Shown here: positions 13,935 through 22,016 of the stretch, in pieces | Numbering within the stretch: the first letter of the stretch is position 1 | Layout: each line of letters starts with the position of its first letter | Assembly: GCF_003112515.1 (NCBI RefSeq) | Contig: NZ_BEVZ01000003.1 | Location: 186,001-250,000, forward strand | DNA: 64,000 nt | Direction: 5' to 3' | Source of the DNA: Streptomyces fragilis | Lineage (GTDB): Bacteria; Actinomycetota; Actinomycetes; Streptomycetales; Streptomycetaceae | The notes under the pieces: model-generated | Database searches by the model: none | What the model was told of the DNA's origin: nothing | What the model saw: the letters and a program-made list of their open reading frames with translations, nothing else | Program-made: the position numbers and the translations under genes

Positions 13935-14654
13935 TCAGTCCGCCAGCGGGGGCGTGTACTTGTAGCCGACCCTGCGCACGGTGGTGATCGCCTGGCGGTG
14001 CTCGCCCAGCTTGCGGCGCAGCCGGGCGACGTGGACGTCGACGGTGCGGCCGTCGCCGATGTGGCCGTAGCCCCAGACGGTCGCCACCAGCTGGTCCCGG
14101 GTGTGGACGCGGTGGGGGTGGGCGACCAGGTGGGCGAGGAGTTCGAACTCCAGGTAGGTGAGGTCCAGCGGCTGCCCGGCGACCTCGGCGGTGCGGCGCG
14201 GCACGTCCACGCGGATCAGTTCCGCGGTCGCGGCGTCCCCGGCGTCCTCGTCGGTCACGGCGTTCACGGCGTCCTCGCCCGTCGCGCCGTCGGCCGGGAT
14301 CGGGACGTCCTGGACGGCGGGCGGGGCGAAGGGGGGTGCGAGCGGGTGCGCGAAGGGCGGGGCGGCGGGTGCGGCGGCCTCCCGCAGGAAGGGTGGCTGC
14401 CGGTCGGCGGGCACCAGCACCAGGTAGCCGACCATCGGCGGCTGCCCCGGCAGCGAGGGCACCGACTGCGGCGGGACGGGCAGCCAGGTGGCGCCCGGCG
14501 GCAGCAGCCGTTCGACGGGGGCGGGGGCCGCCGCCCCCGGGGAGCCCACCGCCCGCAGACGGCGGCGCGCGGCGGCCTCGGCCGTGCGCGGGCCGGAGGG
14601 GTGCAGGGCGGGGGAGTGCAGGTCGGACGTGTGCGAGGCGTGCGTGGTCGCCAT
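13935..14654 (-). CDS. glnRII: Winged-helix regulator, GlnRII-like
   Basis: The 239-residue protein has a Pro/Ala-rich N-terminal half without a recognisable receiver aspartate and a C-terminal OmpR/PhoB-type winged helix (about residues 145-237: PLDLTYLEFELLAHLV ... RTVDVHVARLRRKLG ... VGYKY). Streptomyces has a second GlnR-like protein, GlnRII, encoded close to glnII, and this gene sits directly downstream of glnII in the expected order. GlnRII binds the promoters of glnA, glnII and amtB in S. coelicolor. The start at ATG 14654 has an AAAGAAG upstream; the longer open frame to 14867 lacks sequence typical of the family. The name rests on synteny and the domain. Confidence 0.75.
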   Translation of the reverse strand: MATTHASHTSDLHSPALHPSGPRTAEAAARRRLRAVGSPGAAAPAPVERLLPPGATWLPVPPQSVPSLPGQPPMVGYLVLVPADRQPPFLREAAAPAAPPFAHPLAPPFAPPAVQDVPIPADGATGEDAVNAVTDEDAGDAATAELIRVDVPRRTAEVAGQPLDLTYLEFELLAHLVAHPHRVHTRDQLVATVWGYGHIGDGRTVDVHVARLRRKLGEHRQAITTVRRVGYKYTPPLAD

Positions 14655-14893
14655 GGGAATCAGCTTCTTTCGCGCGGAAGGTCGTCGGAAGGGACGTGGA
14701 TCGCGCGCGGCGGCGAGGCTGCGAGGAGAAGGTGTCAGCGGGCCGGCGCGCAGGTCGCGCGACGACACACACGGTCGAAGTCGTGGTGCTGACGGGACGG
14801 CCAGAAGGGCTCGAGATCGAACCGACCTGTCATGCCACACCTCCCCATGCCGTTGATGTGCTCCCATTAGACCAGAGTTGCGGGCAAGTGGAA

Positions 14894-14923
14894 GGGGGCG
14901 TCCACCAGTTGGCGGGCGCCCCC
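14894..14923 (-). terminator. Terminator of glnII
   Basis: A 7-bp GGGGGCG/CGCCCCC stem starts 39 nt after the glnII stop and is followed on the minus strand by TTCC. The rest of the 307-bp glnII-glnRII gap (14655-14961) has no gene and should hold the glnRII promoter; no confident hexamers were seen. Confidence 0.55.
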
Positions 14924-14961
14924 TGCTCCGGGACCGTTCGTGGGCCGGGCCCGCGGCCGGA

Positions 14962-15990
14962 TCAGACCTGGCCGGCCTTCTCCAGCGCCTCGCAGCAGGT
15001 GTCCACGATCAGGCGGGTCACCACGTACGGGTCGACGTTGGCGTTCGGGCGGCGGTCCTCGATGTAGCCCTTGCCGTCCTTCTCGACCTGCCACGGGATG
15101 CGGACCGAGGCGCCGCGGTTGGAGACGCCGTAGGAGTACTTGTCCCACGGGGCGGTCTCGTGCAGACCGGTCAGACGGTCGTCGATGCCGGCGCCGTAGT
15201 TCTTCACGTGGTCCAGCGGCTTGGAGCCCTCGCCGAGCGACTCGCAGGCGGTGATGATGGCGTCGTAGCCCTCACGCATCGCCTTGGTGGAGAAGTTGGT
15301 GTGCGCGCCGGCGCCGTTCCAGTCGCCCTTGACCGGCTTGGGGTCGAGGGTGGCGGCCACGCCGAAGTCCTCGGCGGTGCGGTAGAGCAGCCAGCGGGCG
15401 ATCCACAACTGGTCCGAGACCTCGAGCGGGGCGAGCGGGCCGACCTGGAACTCCCACTGGCCCGGCATGACCTCGGCGTTGATGCCGGAGATGCCCAGGC
15501 CCGCCTTGAGGCAGTTCTCCAGGTGCGCCTCGACGATGTCGCGGCCGAAGATCTCGTCCGCGCCGACGCCGCAGTAGTAGCCGCCCTGCGGGGCCGGGAA
15601 GCCGCCGCGCGGGAAACCGAGCGGGTAGTTGTCCTTGAAGAAGGTGTACTCCTGCTCGATGCCGAAGATCGGCTCCTGGGAGCCGTACCGCTCGGCCACC
15701 TCGACCAGGGCGGCGCGCGTGTTGCTCGGGTGCGGGGTGAGGTCGATGTTCAGCACCTCGCACAGCACCAGGATGTCCTCGCCGCCGCGGACCGGGTCCG
15801 GGCAGGAGAAGACCGGCTTGAGCACGCAGTCGGAGGAGTGGCCCTCGGCCTGGTTGGTGCTGGAGCCGTCGAAGCCCCAGATCGGCAGCTCGGCACCCTT
15901 GGCGTCGTCGGAGAGGATCTTCGTCTTGGAACGGAGCTTGGCCGTCGGCTCGGTGCCGTCGATCCAGATGTACTCAGCCTTGAAGGTCAC
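14962..15990 (-). CDS. glnII: Glutamine synthetase II (eukaryotic-type)
   Basis: The 342-residue protein starts at GTG 15990 (VTFKAEYIWIDG). It has the GSII hallmarks: PIWGFDGSSTNQA near residue 40, the glutamate-rich EPIFGIEQEYTFF block and the PGQWEFQVGP block of the active site. It makes glutamine from glutamate, ammonium and ATP in the cytoplasm. At about 340 residues it is the short eukaryotic-type enzyme, much smaller than GlnA at 28748. Streptomyces carries both forms. A well-formed GlnR operator lies 100-140 nt upstream, so expression should rise under nitrogen limitation. GlnRII is encoded just downstream. Confidence 0.95.
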   Translation of the reverse strand: MTFKAEYIWIDGTEPTAKLRSKTKILSDDAKGAELPIWGFDGSSTNQAEGHSSDCVLKPVFSCPDPVRGGEDILVLCEVLNIDLTPHPSNTRAALVEVAERYGSQEPIFGIEQEYTFFKDNYPLGFPRGGFPAPQGGYYCGVGADEIFGRDIVEAHLENCLKAGLGISGINAEVMPGQWEFQVGPLAPLEVSDQLWIARWLLYRTAEDFGVAATLDPKPVKGDWNGAGAHTNFSTKAMREGYDAIITACESLGEGSKPLDHVKNYGAGIDDRLTGLHETAPWDKYSYGVSNRGASVRIPWQVEKDGKGYIEDRRPNANVDPYVVTRLIVDTCCEALEKAGQV

Positions 15991-16092
15991 GGGCCACATC
16001 CTTCGGTGGTCTCGACCGTGCGGGACGGTCGTCGCGGGGCGAGGCGCTGCGGCATCGGTGCGCCGGTATGTCCCGCAGACTGCCAAGGGGCG

Positions 16093-16130
16093 ATTTCCCG
16101 ACCGTTGCCCTCGTGTGAACCCCGTGTTAC
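16093..16130 (-). promoter_or_regulatory. GlnR operator (two tandem boxes) of glnII
   Basis: Read on the minus strand the site is GTAAC-n6-TTCAC-n6-GCAAC-n6-GAAAT, with exact 11-nt spacing. The GlnR consensus is gTnAC-n6-GaAAC repeated. Its position, 103-140 nt before the glnII start, is right for activation. The rest of the 306-bp gap (15991-16296) shows no gene. Confidence 0.85.
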
Positions 16131-16296
16131 CGGCCTTCCGGGTCCCCCGTACGGGCGTGTGAGGCGCCCCGGCCACCGCGCACGGGACGATCCGGCACGC
16201 CCGTCCGCCGGCGACCGCGCGGAGGTCCGGCGGCTCGTATGCGATGGGCTTGACCGCCCCGGCGAGGGGGTAGGGCCCGCCCGTCGGCCCCCGCGG

Positions 16297-17196
16297 TCAC
16301 AGGCTCCCGGAGGGGTCCTCGAAGCCCATCACCGCGTCCTCGACGTGGGTGAGCAGGGCCTCGGTGCGGGTGGCGAGTGCGGCGTCCGCGCGTTGGCCGT
16401 CGGTCCACTGCCCCTTCGCGAGGATCACCGAGCGGACCGTCGTCACCTGCGCGTGGGCGCTCGCCCGGGGATCCCGGACGTCGGTCATCCGCCCGCTCGG
16501 AATGGGCAGGGCCCAGTAGGTCAGGGGGTCCGTCGCGGCCGCCTCCCGCACCCGCACGGCGTCCTCGGGGCGCTCGAAGGTGATCACGCTCACCTGGATC
16601 TGGGCCGTGCCGGCGGTGTCGATGTACAGGGCGTCCGACTGCAGGTCGCACGGCCCTCCCTGCGCGACCACGGCGGACAGCTCCGGCGTCATCAGGACGG
16701 AGCGCTCCAGGGGGGTCCTGGCGCCGTAGTTCTGCTGGTCGACCCTGCGGTAGGTGGCGTGTTCCGTCCTCACCAGCTCGTTCGGGTACGAGTGCTGCAT
16801 GTCGACGTGCGGTCGCCGCAGCGCCTCGGTGAGCGCGGGCGGCGTCTCTGCGGGCGTCGCCACGTGCAGCGGGGGCACCGTGACCGTGCGGTTCGGGTCG
16901 GGAGGGGCGGAGTGGGGAGCGGGCGCGGCCGAGCCGGAGCGGGAGTGCGCCGGGCCGGGAGGCGCGGCCTTGGAGTCGCCGCCCTCCGCCGGCCACAGGG
17001 CGACGCCCAGCACCACCGCACCGGCCACCACTACGGCTCCGATGCCGACGCCCCGCCGTAGCCGCCGCCCGCGCTCCTGGGCGCGCACCCGCCGCCGCTC
17101 CGCGAGCCAGGCATCCTGTGCGGGGGACCGGTACTCGGGGAGCGGTCCCGTGAAGGAACCGGGACCGGAGGGTCTGTCGGCGGCGTCGCTCTTCAT
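16297..17196 (-). CDS. Hypothetical single-pass membrane protein
   Basis: The 299-residue protein starts at ATG 17196. A basic cytoplasmic N-terminus (ERRRVRAQERGRRLRRG) is followed by one membrane helix at about residues 51-70 (VGIGAVVVAGAVVLGVAL), a Ser/Pro-rich linker and a roughly 190-residue outside domain. The family is not recognised. The open frame extends far upstream in this GC-rich DNA but without plausible protein sequence, so ATG 17196 is preferred. It lies between glnII and an ArsC-like gene with no clear operon link. Confidence 0.7.
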   Translation of the reverse strand: MKSDAADRPSGPGSFTGPLPEYRSPAQDAWLAERRRVRAQERGRRLRRGVGIGAVVVAGAVVLGVALWPAEGGDSKAAPPGPAHSRSGSAAPAPHSAPPDPNRTVTVPPLHVATPAETPPALTEALRRPHVDMQHSYPNELVRTEHATYRRVDQQNYGARTPLERSVLMTPELSAVVAQGGPCDLQSDALYIDTAGTAQIQVSVITFERPEDAVRVREAAATDPLTYWALPIPSGRMTDVRDPRASAHAQVTTVRSVILAKGQWTDGQRADAALATRTEALLTHVEDAVMGFEDPSGSL

Positions 17197-17267
17197 GGTC
17201 GCGGACGCTAACAGCGGCCCGGCGGCTGCCTCCAGGGGCGTGCGGCACCCGTTCGCCGCCCGGGCCG

Positions 17268-17639
17268 TCAGGACCTCCCGTCGCGCGCCAGGGCCTCGCG
17301 TACCGCGTCCTCGGAGCGGGCGACCACGGCCGTGCCGTCGTCGGCGGTGATGATCGGGCGCTGGATCAGCTCGGGGTGGGCGGCCAGCGCGGCGATCCAC
17401 CGGTCGCGGGCGGCGGCGTCCCTGGGCCACTCCTTCAGCCCCAGCTCCTTGGCGGCGGCCTCCTGGGTGCGGGTGATCTCCCACGGCTCCAGGCCGAGCC
17501 GCTCCAGCACGGCGCGGATCTCGCCCTCGCCGGGGACGTCCTCCAGGTAGCGGCGCACGGTGTAGTCGGCGCCCTCCGCGTCGAGCAGCGACAGGGCGCT
17601 GCGGCACTTCGAACAGGCCGGGTTGATCCAGATCTCCAT
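17268..17639 (-). CDS. ArsC/Spx-family thioredoxin-fold protein
   Basis: The 123-residue protein begins MEIWINPACSKCRSAL, so residues 9-12 carry the CxxC of glutaredoxin-dependent arsenate reductase relatives. The later LIQRPIITADDG segment is the conserved substrate-arginine loop (QRPI) of the ArsC family. It may be an arsenate reductase (grxC/arsC type), but no ars genes are nearby and many such paralogues have other roles. Start ATG 17639 gives the exact family N-terminus. Confidence 0.85.
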   Translation of the reverse strand: MEIWINPACSKCRSALSLLDAEGADYTVRRYLEDVPGEGEIRAVLERLGLEPWEITRTQEAAAKELGLKEWPRDAAARDRWIAALAAHPELIQRPIITADDGTAVVARSEDAVREALARDGRS

Positions 17640-17826
17640 GGGCCCACGATACGCGCCGGCCGGCTGCCCGGAACTCGTTTCCCCCATCCGCCACCGGAGC
17701 CCCAACACCCCTCCTGGCCAGGGACTTTGTCGGTGCCGGGCGGTAGAATGAATGTATGTTCGAAGGGGTTCGGCGGGGGTCCTCCGCCGGTCCCTCGGGC
17801 GACCCGTCCGCGACAGGAGGATGCCT

Positions 17827-18141
17827 GTGCCCGCCGCTTCCACGACCCGGCCCAAGGCCCGTCCCACCCAGTCCACCAGCAAGCGTCCCGTCCCGCTCGA
17901 CCGTCCCTACGTCCCCGTCCAGAAGCGTCCGCTGCCCGCGGGCCGGCCGCGCGAGTGGTACATCGACCACAACCGCCGCCTGAAGGCGATGCGGCTGGCG
18001 ATCACCCTGCTCGACTCGGGCTTCCACACCGCGCGGCAGGCCCCCGACGAGGTCGTCCACATGGCGGCCCAGCTGATCGGCGTCCACCCTCCGTCCCCGG
18101 CGACCTGCCGGATGGTCAGGGCGCTGCTCCAGGCGTACTGA
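17827..18141 (+). CDS. Small conserved Streptomyces protein
   Basis: About 104 residues, basic and Pro-rich at the N-terminus and helical at the C-terminus (REWYIDHNRRLKAMRLAITLL ... CRMVRALLQAY). AGGAGG at 17815-17820 touches the ATG at 17821 and is six nt before GTG 17827, so GTG 17827 is the better start. A TAGAAT hexamer at 17744-17749 could be a -10 box. No function is known. It is transcribed alone, away from the ArsC-like gene and towards the HEAT-repeat gene. Confidence 0.7.
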   Translation: MPAASTTRPKARPTQSTSKRPVPLDRPYVPVQKRPLPAGRPREWYIDHNRRLKAMRLAITLLDSGFHTARQAPDEVVHMAAQLIGVHPPSPATCRMVRALLQAY

Positions 18142-18170
18142 CGCCGCTCACCGCACGCGCACGCACGCCA

Positions 18171-18198
18171 CGCCCCGGCCGGTCCTCCGGCCGGGGCG
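18171..18198. terminator. Bidirectional terminator
   Basis: A perfect 12-bp stem with the TCCT tetraloop fills the gap between the stop of the small plus-strand gene and the stop of the convergent HEAT-repeat gene. Confidence 0.85.
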
Positions 18199-19650
18199 TC
18201 ACGCGTCCCGACGCGGGGCGAGGGCGGTGCCGGTGGCCGAGATGAGGAACTCCAGCCGGGAGCGGGGGACGTGGTCACGGGCGCGTTCGAGCAGGGCGGC
18301 CACCTCCGCGCCGTCCTGCGCCGTCCTGACGGGCGGCCAGTCGCCCAGGGACCGCAGCGCCCGCCTCCGCAGCCCTTCGTCGGGGTCGTCCAGCAGTGCC
18401 ACCGACGCCCGGAGCCGGGGCAGACCGCCGTGCGCGATGAGCAGCCGCAGGGCCGCCCGCCGCTGGTGCGCGGGGCGGCCGGGTCCGAGCAGCCGGGCCA
18501 GCGGCGCCGGGTCCAGGCGCGCCGCGTCCGGCAGGAGGGCCGTCGCGGCCTCCCGCGCCACACCGGCCGCCGGGTCCTCCAGCAACGGCAGCAGCTCCGC
18601 GCGGTCCACGGCGTCCAGCTGCCGCAGGCCGGCCACCGCCCGGGCCCGGACGGCGGCCGCGGGGTGGGCGAGCAGCGGGCGCAGCAGCCGGGCGTCCTCC
18701 CGGGCGCCGCATTCGGCGAGGCCCGCGACGGCGCCGGGCGGGACCGCCGGGTCGTCGGGGTTCGCGCACAGCGTCCGGTAGCGGGGGAGCGGGTCGACGC
18801 CGTGCTCCCGCAGCACCCACCGCGCGCAGGCCCGCACCACGGCGGAGCGGTCGCACAGATAGGCCCCGGCCCGGTCCGGGCGGCCGGACCGCCGGAGCGC
18901 GGTGACCCCGCCGGCTCGGGCGTGGGCGTTGCGCGCCCCCAGCAGCGGCTCCAGTACCGCCGCGCGCTGCGGGTGCCCGTCGGGCAGCGGGGCCAGGGCG
19001 GCGAGGGCCGCCTCCGAGCACAGGTTCTGCACGACCACGTCCGCGTCGGCGGCGGCCGTCCGTGCCAGTTCGACGGGGGTGAACAGCCCCTCCTCGACCA
19101 CCAGCCGCACGGCGAAGCGGCGCACCCGCCGCTCGCGGTGGGCCAGCAGCGGACCGAGCTCCCCGGCCGTCGCCTGCCGCAGGACGTCGCGGACCAGGCC
19201 GACCGCGCAGTCGCCCCGGGAGCGGCGGCCCACGCGCAGCACCAGCGGCGTGAGCGCGACGGCCCGCCCGACGGTGAGCATCCGCCACAGCAGGGCACGT
19301 GCCCGCAGCCGCACCGGGCCCGCCCAGTCGGCGCAGCGGACGACCACCAGCGGCAGCAGCCCGGGGTGCGCCTCGGCCTCCTTCAGGGCCTTCTCGCGGA
19401 CCCGCCCGTCCCCGTGGCACAGGGCCGTGGCGAGGAGCGGCCCGGTGTACGGCCCGGACGGCAGCGGCAGGCTCCGCAGCCGGTGCCACCGCTCGTACCC
19501 GGTGTCCCACGACGAGGGCTCCAGGGCCCGGCGGACCCCGTCGTCCAGCGCGAGCCACGCCGCGGGGTCGGCGTCCAGGTCGCCCACCACCCGCTCGACG
19601 CTCTCACCCGCCGCCAGCCGCAGCACGCCGCCGTGCTCGTCCCCGGCCAC
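18199..19650 (-). CDS. HEAT-repeat-like protein
   Basis: The 483-residue protein consists almost wholly of Leu/Ala-rich helix pairs with the HEAT/PBS-lyase spacing, for example AAAVRARAVAGLRQLDAVDRAELLPLLEDPAAGVAREAA-type units around residues 330-370 and ALLDDPDEGLRRRALRSLGDW near the end. It has no signal or membrane helix. Such proteins are protein-binding scaffolds; no client is indicated. Its stop lies 2-3 nt from the terminator stem, and the FMN oxidase gene upstream is only 3 nt away, so the two are cotranscribed. Confidence 0.75.
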   Translation of the reverse strand: MAGDEHGGVLRLAAGESVERVVGDLDADPAAWLALDDGVRRALEPSSWDTGYERWHRLRSLPLPSGPYTGPLLATALCHGDGRVREKALKEAEAHPGLLPLVVVRCADWAGPVRLRARALLWRMLTVGRAVALTPLVLRVGRRSRGDCAVGLVRDVLRQATAGELGPLLAHRERRVRRFAVRLVVEEGLFTPVELARTAAADADVVVQNLCSEAALAALAPLPDGHPQRAAVLEPLLGARNAHARAGGVTALRRSGRPDRAGAYLCDRSAVVRACARWVLREHGVDPLPRYRTLCANPDDPAVPPGAVAGLAECGAREDARLLRPLLAHPAAAVRARAVAGLRQLDAVDRAELLPLLEDPAAGVAREAATALLPDAARLDPAPLARLLGPGRPAHQRRAALRLLIAHGGLPRLRASVALLDDPDEGLRRRALRSLGDWPPVRTAQDGAEVAALLERARDHVPRSRLEFLISATGTALAPRRDA

Positions 19651-19653
19651 GCG

Positions 19654-20823
19654 TCACCGCACCGGGCGCAGGTCGCCGCGGGTGAGGGAGGCGGTGGAGG
19701 CGTAGCCGTCGATGGCGAGGGTCAGGTCGAGCTCGGCGAGCAGGCAGCGCAGGACGTGCTCGACGCCGGCCTGGCCGCCCACGGCGAGGCCGTAGCTGTA
19801 GGGGCGGCCGACGGCCACCGCGCGGGCGCCGAGGGCGAGGGCCTTCACCACGTCGGGGGCGCCGCGGACGCCGGAGTCGAAGACCACCGGCACCTCGCCC
19901 GCCGCGTCGACCACCTCGGGCAGGCAGTCCAGGGCGGGCAGGCCGCCGTTGGCCTGGCGGCCGCCGTGGTTGGAGCAGTAGAGGCCGTCGACCCCGCCGT
20001 CCACGGCCCGCCGGGCGTCCTCGGGGGAGCAGATGCCCTTGAGCAGCACGGGCAGGGAGGTCAGGGAGCGCAGCCAGGCCAGGTCGTCCCAGGTCAGACG
20101 CTGGTTGCCGAAGATCATCGCCCAGTGGCCGGTGGCGGCCTCCGGGTCCTCCTCCGGCGGGACGGCCAGCCGGGATCGGAACACCGGGTCGCTGAAGTAG
20201 TTGGCCAGGCACTGCCCCTTGAGCTGGGGGAAGCTCGCGAGGGACAGGTCACGGGGACGCCAGCCGAGCGTGAGGGTGTCCAGGGTGACGACGATCGCCG
20301 AGTACCCCGCGGCCTCCGCGCGGCGCACCAGGGACTCGGTCAGCTCGGGGTCGTTGGGCGGGTACAGCTGGAACCAGCCCGGGGTGTCGCCGAGTTCGCG
20401 CGCCACGTCCTCCATCGGGTCCTGGGAGAGCGTGGAGGCGATCATCGGGACGCCGGTCGCGGCGGCCGCGCGGGCGGTGACCAGGTCGCCCCGGCCCTCG
20501 GCCAGGTCGCACAGGCCGATCACGCCGACCGGGGCCAGCATCAGCGGCGTCGGCAGCCGGCGGCCGAACAGCTCGGTGGACAGGTCGCGTTCGGCCGCCC
20601 CCGCGAGCATCCGCGGCATCAGGCCCCACCGCTCGAAGGCCGTCACGTTGGCGTTCTGGGTGCGCTCGTCGCCCGCCCCGCCGGCCACGTACGACCACAG
20701 CTCGGGCGGCATCACCTGCTCCGCGCGGCGCTCCAGTTCGCCGTAGGACATGGGCAGTTCGGGCACCTTGCCGACCAGCCCGTCGAAGTAGATGCCGAGT
20801 TGCCAGTCACCGTGGTTGGGCAC
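19654..20823 (-). CDS. FMN-dependent alpha-hydroxy-acid oxidase, lactate 2-monooxygenase-like
   Basis: The 389-residue protein has the FMN-dependent alpha-hydroxyacid dehydrogenase fold. The catalytic motif SNHGGRQ (His base and Arg) is at about residues 283-289, the FMN-binding Lys is in LLKGI, and the phosphate loop is in FDSGVRG. The N-terminus (WQLGIYFDGLVGKVPELP) is like lactate 2-monooxygenases, which turn L-lactate into acetate and CO2. Lactate oxidase or another 2-hydroxy acid substrate is possible. It is translationally close to the HEAT-repeat gene (3 nt apart); the thioesterase gene upstream is 58 nt away. Confidence 0.8.
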   Translation of the reverse strand: MPNHGDWQLGIYFDGLVGKVPELPMSYGELERRAEQVMPPELWSYVAGGAGDERTQNANVTAFERWGLMPRMLAGAAERDLSTELFGRRLPTPLMLAPVGVIGLCDLAEGRGDLVTARAAAATGVPMIASTLSQDPMEDVARELGDTPGWFQLYPPNDPELTESLVRRAEAAGYSAIVVTLDTLTLGWRPRDLSLASFPQLKGQCLANYFSDPVFRSRLAVPPEEDPEAATGHWAMIFGNQRLTWDDLAWLRSLTSLPVLLKGICSPEDARRAVDGGVDGLYCSNHGGRQANGGLPALDCLPEVVDAAGEVPVVFDSGVRGAPDVVKALALGARAVAVGRPYSYGLAVGGQAGVEHVLRCLLAELDLTLAIDGYASTASLTRGDLRPVR

Positions 20824-20881
20824 CGGAGTCTCCTTGGACGACGAGGGAGGGGACGAGCGGGGGTGCGGCGCGACAAGGACC

Positions 20882-21673
20882 TCAGCCGCGGCGGACGTTG
20901 GCGAGGGCGGTGGTCGTCGAGTAACCGATCGGGCCGGCCGTGTCGTACAAGGTGCAGTGGCCGACCGCGACGCCGTCCTCGCTGCTGTGCGCCGTGGCCT
21001 GGAACCCTATGGCGTCACCGAGCGGGAGACGAGAGAGGGAGAGCGTGTAGTCCGCGTTGATGAACTCCAGCTCCTCGTCGGAGCGGTGCGACATGGGGCT
21101 CGCGGTGTCGGCGGCCAGGGCGACCCGCACGAACGGGGAGAGGGCCTCGCCAGCGACCAGGTCGGCCTCGTCACGCAACCAGGCCCGGCGCACCGCCGCG
21201 TCCCGCCAGCTGCTCACGGGACGGTTGTCGCCGTCGAACTGCCAGAAGTTCCACGGCATGTCGTGCCGGGCGGGCGCGATCTCCTCGGGCGGCGGGGCGT
21301 CCCAGTCCGGGGTGGCCGGGACCGGGCCCGGGGGCTGCTCCCCACGGCGCAGCAGCACGGCGCTCGCGCGGGCGGCGACGCCGTTCGCGCCGTGCAGCAC
21401 GGCGTCGGCCACGCGGATGCGGCGGCCGTCGCGGACCCGCTCGGTGGTCACCCGGACCGGGGCGAAGGGGCAGGCGCGGAACAGGTCGACGGTGAGGCGG
21501 GCGACGTGCAGGCCCTCGTCGTGGTGCTCGCGCTCCAGGGAGCGGGCGAGCAGCCCGCCGAGGAGACGGCCGTGCAGGGCGCCGGGCGTCCACCAGCTGG
21601 TGGCGTGCTCCCCCGGGACCAGGGTGTCCCCGTCCGCGGTGAAGAACGCCGGGGTGTCGTTCGTCCGGTCCAT
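20882..21673 (-). CDS. Acyl-CoA thioesterase-like double-hotdog protein
   Basis: The 263-residue protein starts at ATG 21673 and matches the thioesterase-like superfamily (two fused hotdog folds): LHGRLLGGLLARSLE as the first central helix and EELEFINADYTLSLSR in the second half. It likely hydrolyses an acyl-CoA in the cytoplasm; the acyl group is unknown. The open frame runs on upstream but only through GC-rich repeat DNA. It is probably the first gene of a three-gene unit with the FMN oxidase and HEAT-repeat genes. Confidence 0.75.
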   Translation of the reverse strand: MDRTNDTPAFFTADGDTLVPGEHATSWWTPGALHGRLLGGLLARSLEREHHDEGLHVARLTVDLFRACPFAPVRVTTERVRDGRRIRVADAVLHGANGVAARASAVLLRRGEQPPGPVPATPDWDAPPPEEIAPARHDMPWNFWQFDGDNRPVSSWRDAAVRRAWLRDEADLVAGEALSPFVRVALAADTASPMSHRSDEELEFINADYTLSLSRLPLGDAIGFQATAHSSEDGVAVGHCTLYDTAGPIGYSTTTALANVRRG

Positions 21674-21846
21674 GCGGTGCCCCCGCCCCCTCTTGTGTTC
21701 ATAGGCCAACCATCTGGGTGGGGGCAGCGTAAGGCACGGGTCAACGGGGTCGTCGGGGCGGCCCGGGCAGGGGCGGGCGGTCACGCACGTGCGGGCGCCG
21801 GACGGTCCCGGGTGGAACCGTCCGGCGCACGGGGCAGCCCGGAGCG

Positions 21847-22008
21847 TCCGGCGGCGAGGGCGCTGCCGGGGCGCAGGCGCCGGCCCGGCGGGGTGCCGCT
21901 CGGGTGCGGGGCGCTGTCCGGGCGGGGTGCCGCTCGGGTGGGGGCGCCGTCCGGGCGCGGGCGCTGTCCGGGCGGGGGCCGCTCGGGCGGGGGCGCCGTC
22001 CGGGTGCG
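21847..22008. repeat. GC-rich imperfect tandem repeat
   Basis: Units of about 50 bp built on GGCGCTGTCCGGGCGGGG and CCGCTCGGG lie at 21910-21959 and 21960-22008, with a partial, more diverged copy before them. This fills most of the 343-bp gap between the thioesterase start and the stop of the NsdA-like gene (21674-22016). No gene or terminator is convincing there. Confidence 0.7.
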
Positions 22009-22016
22009 GGCGCCGG

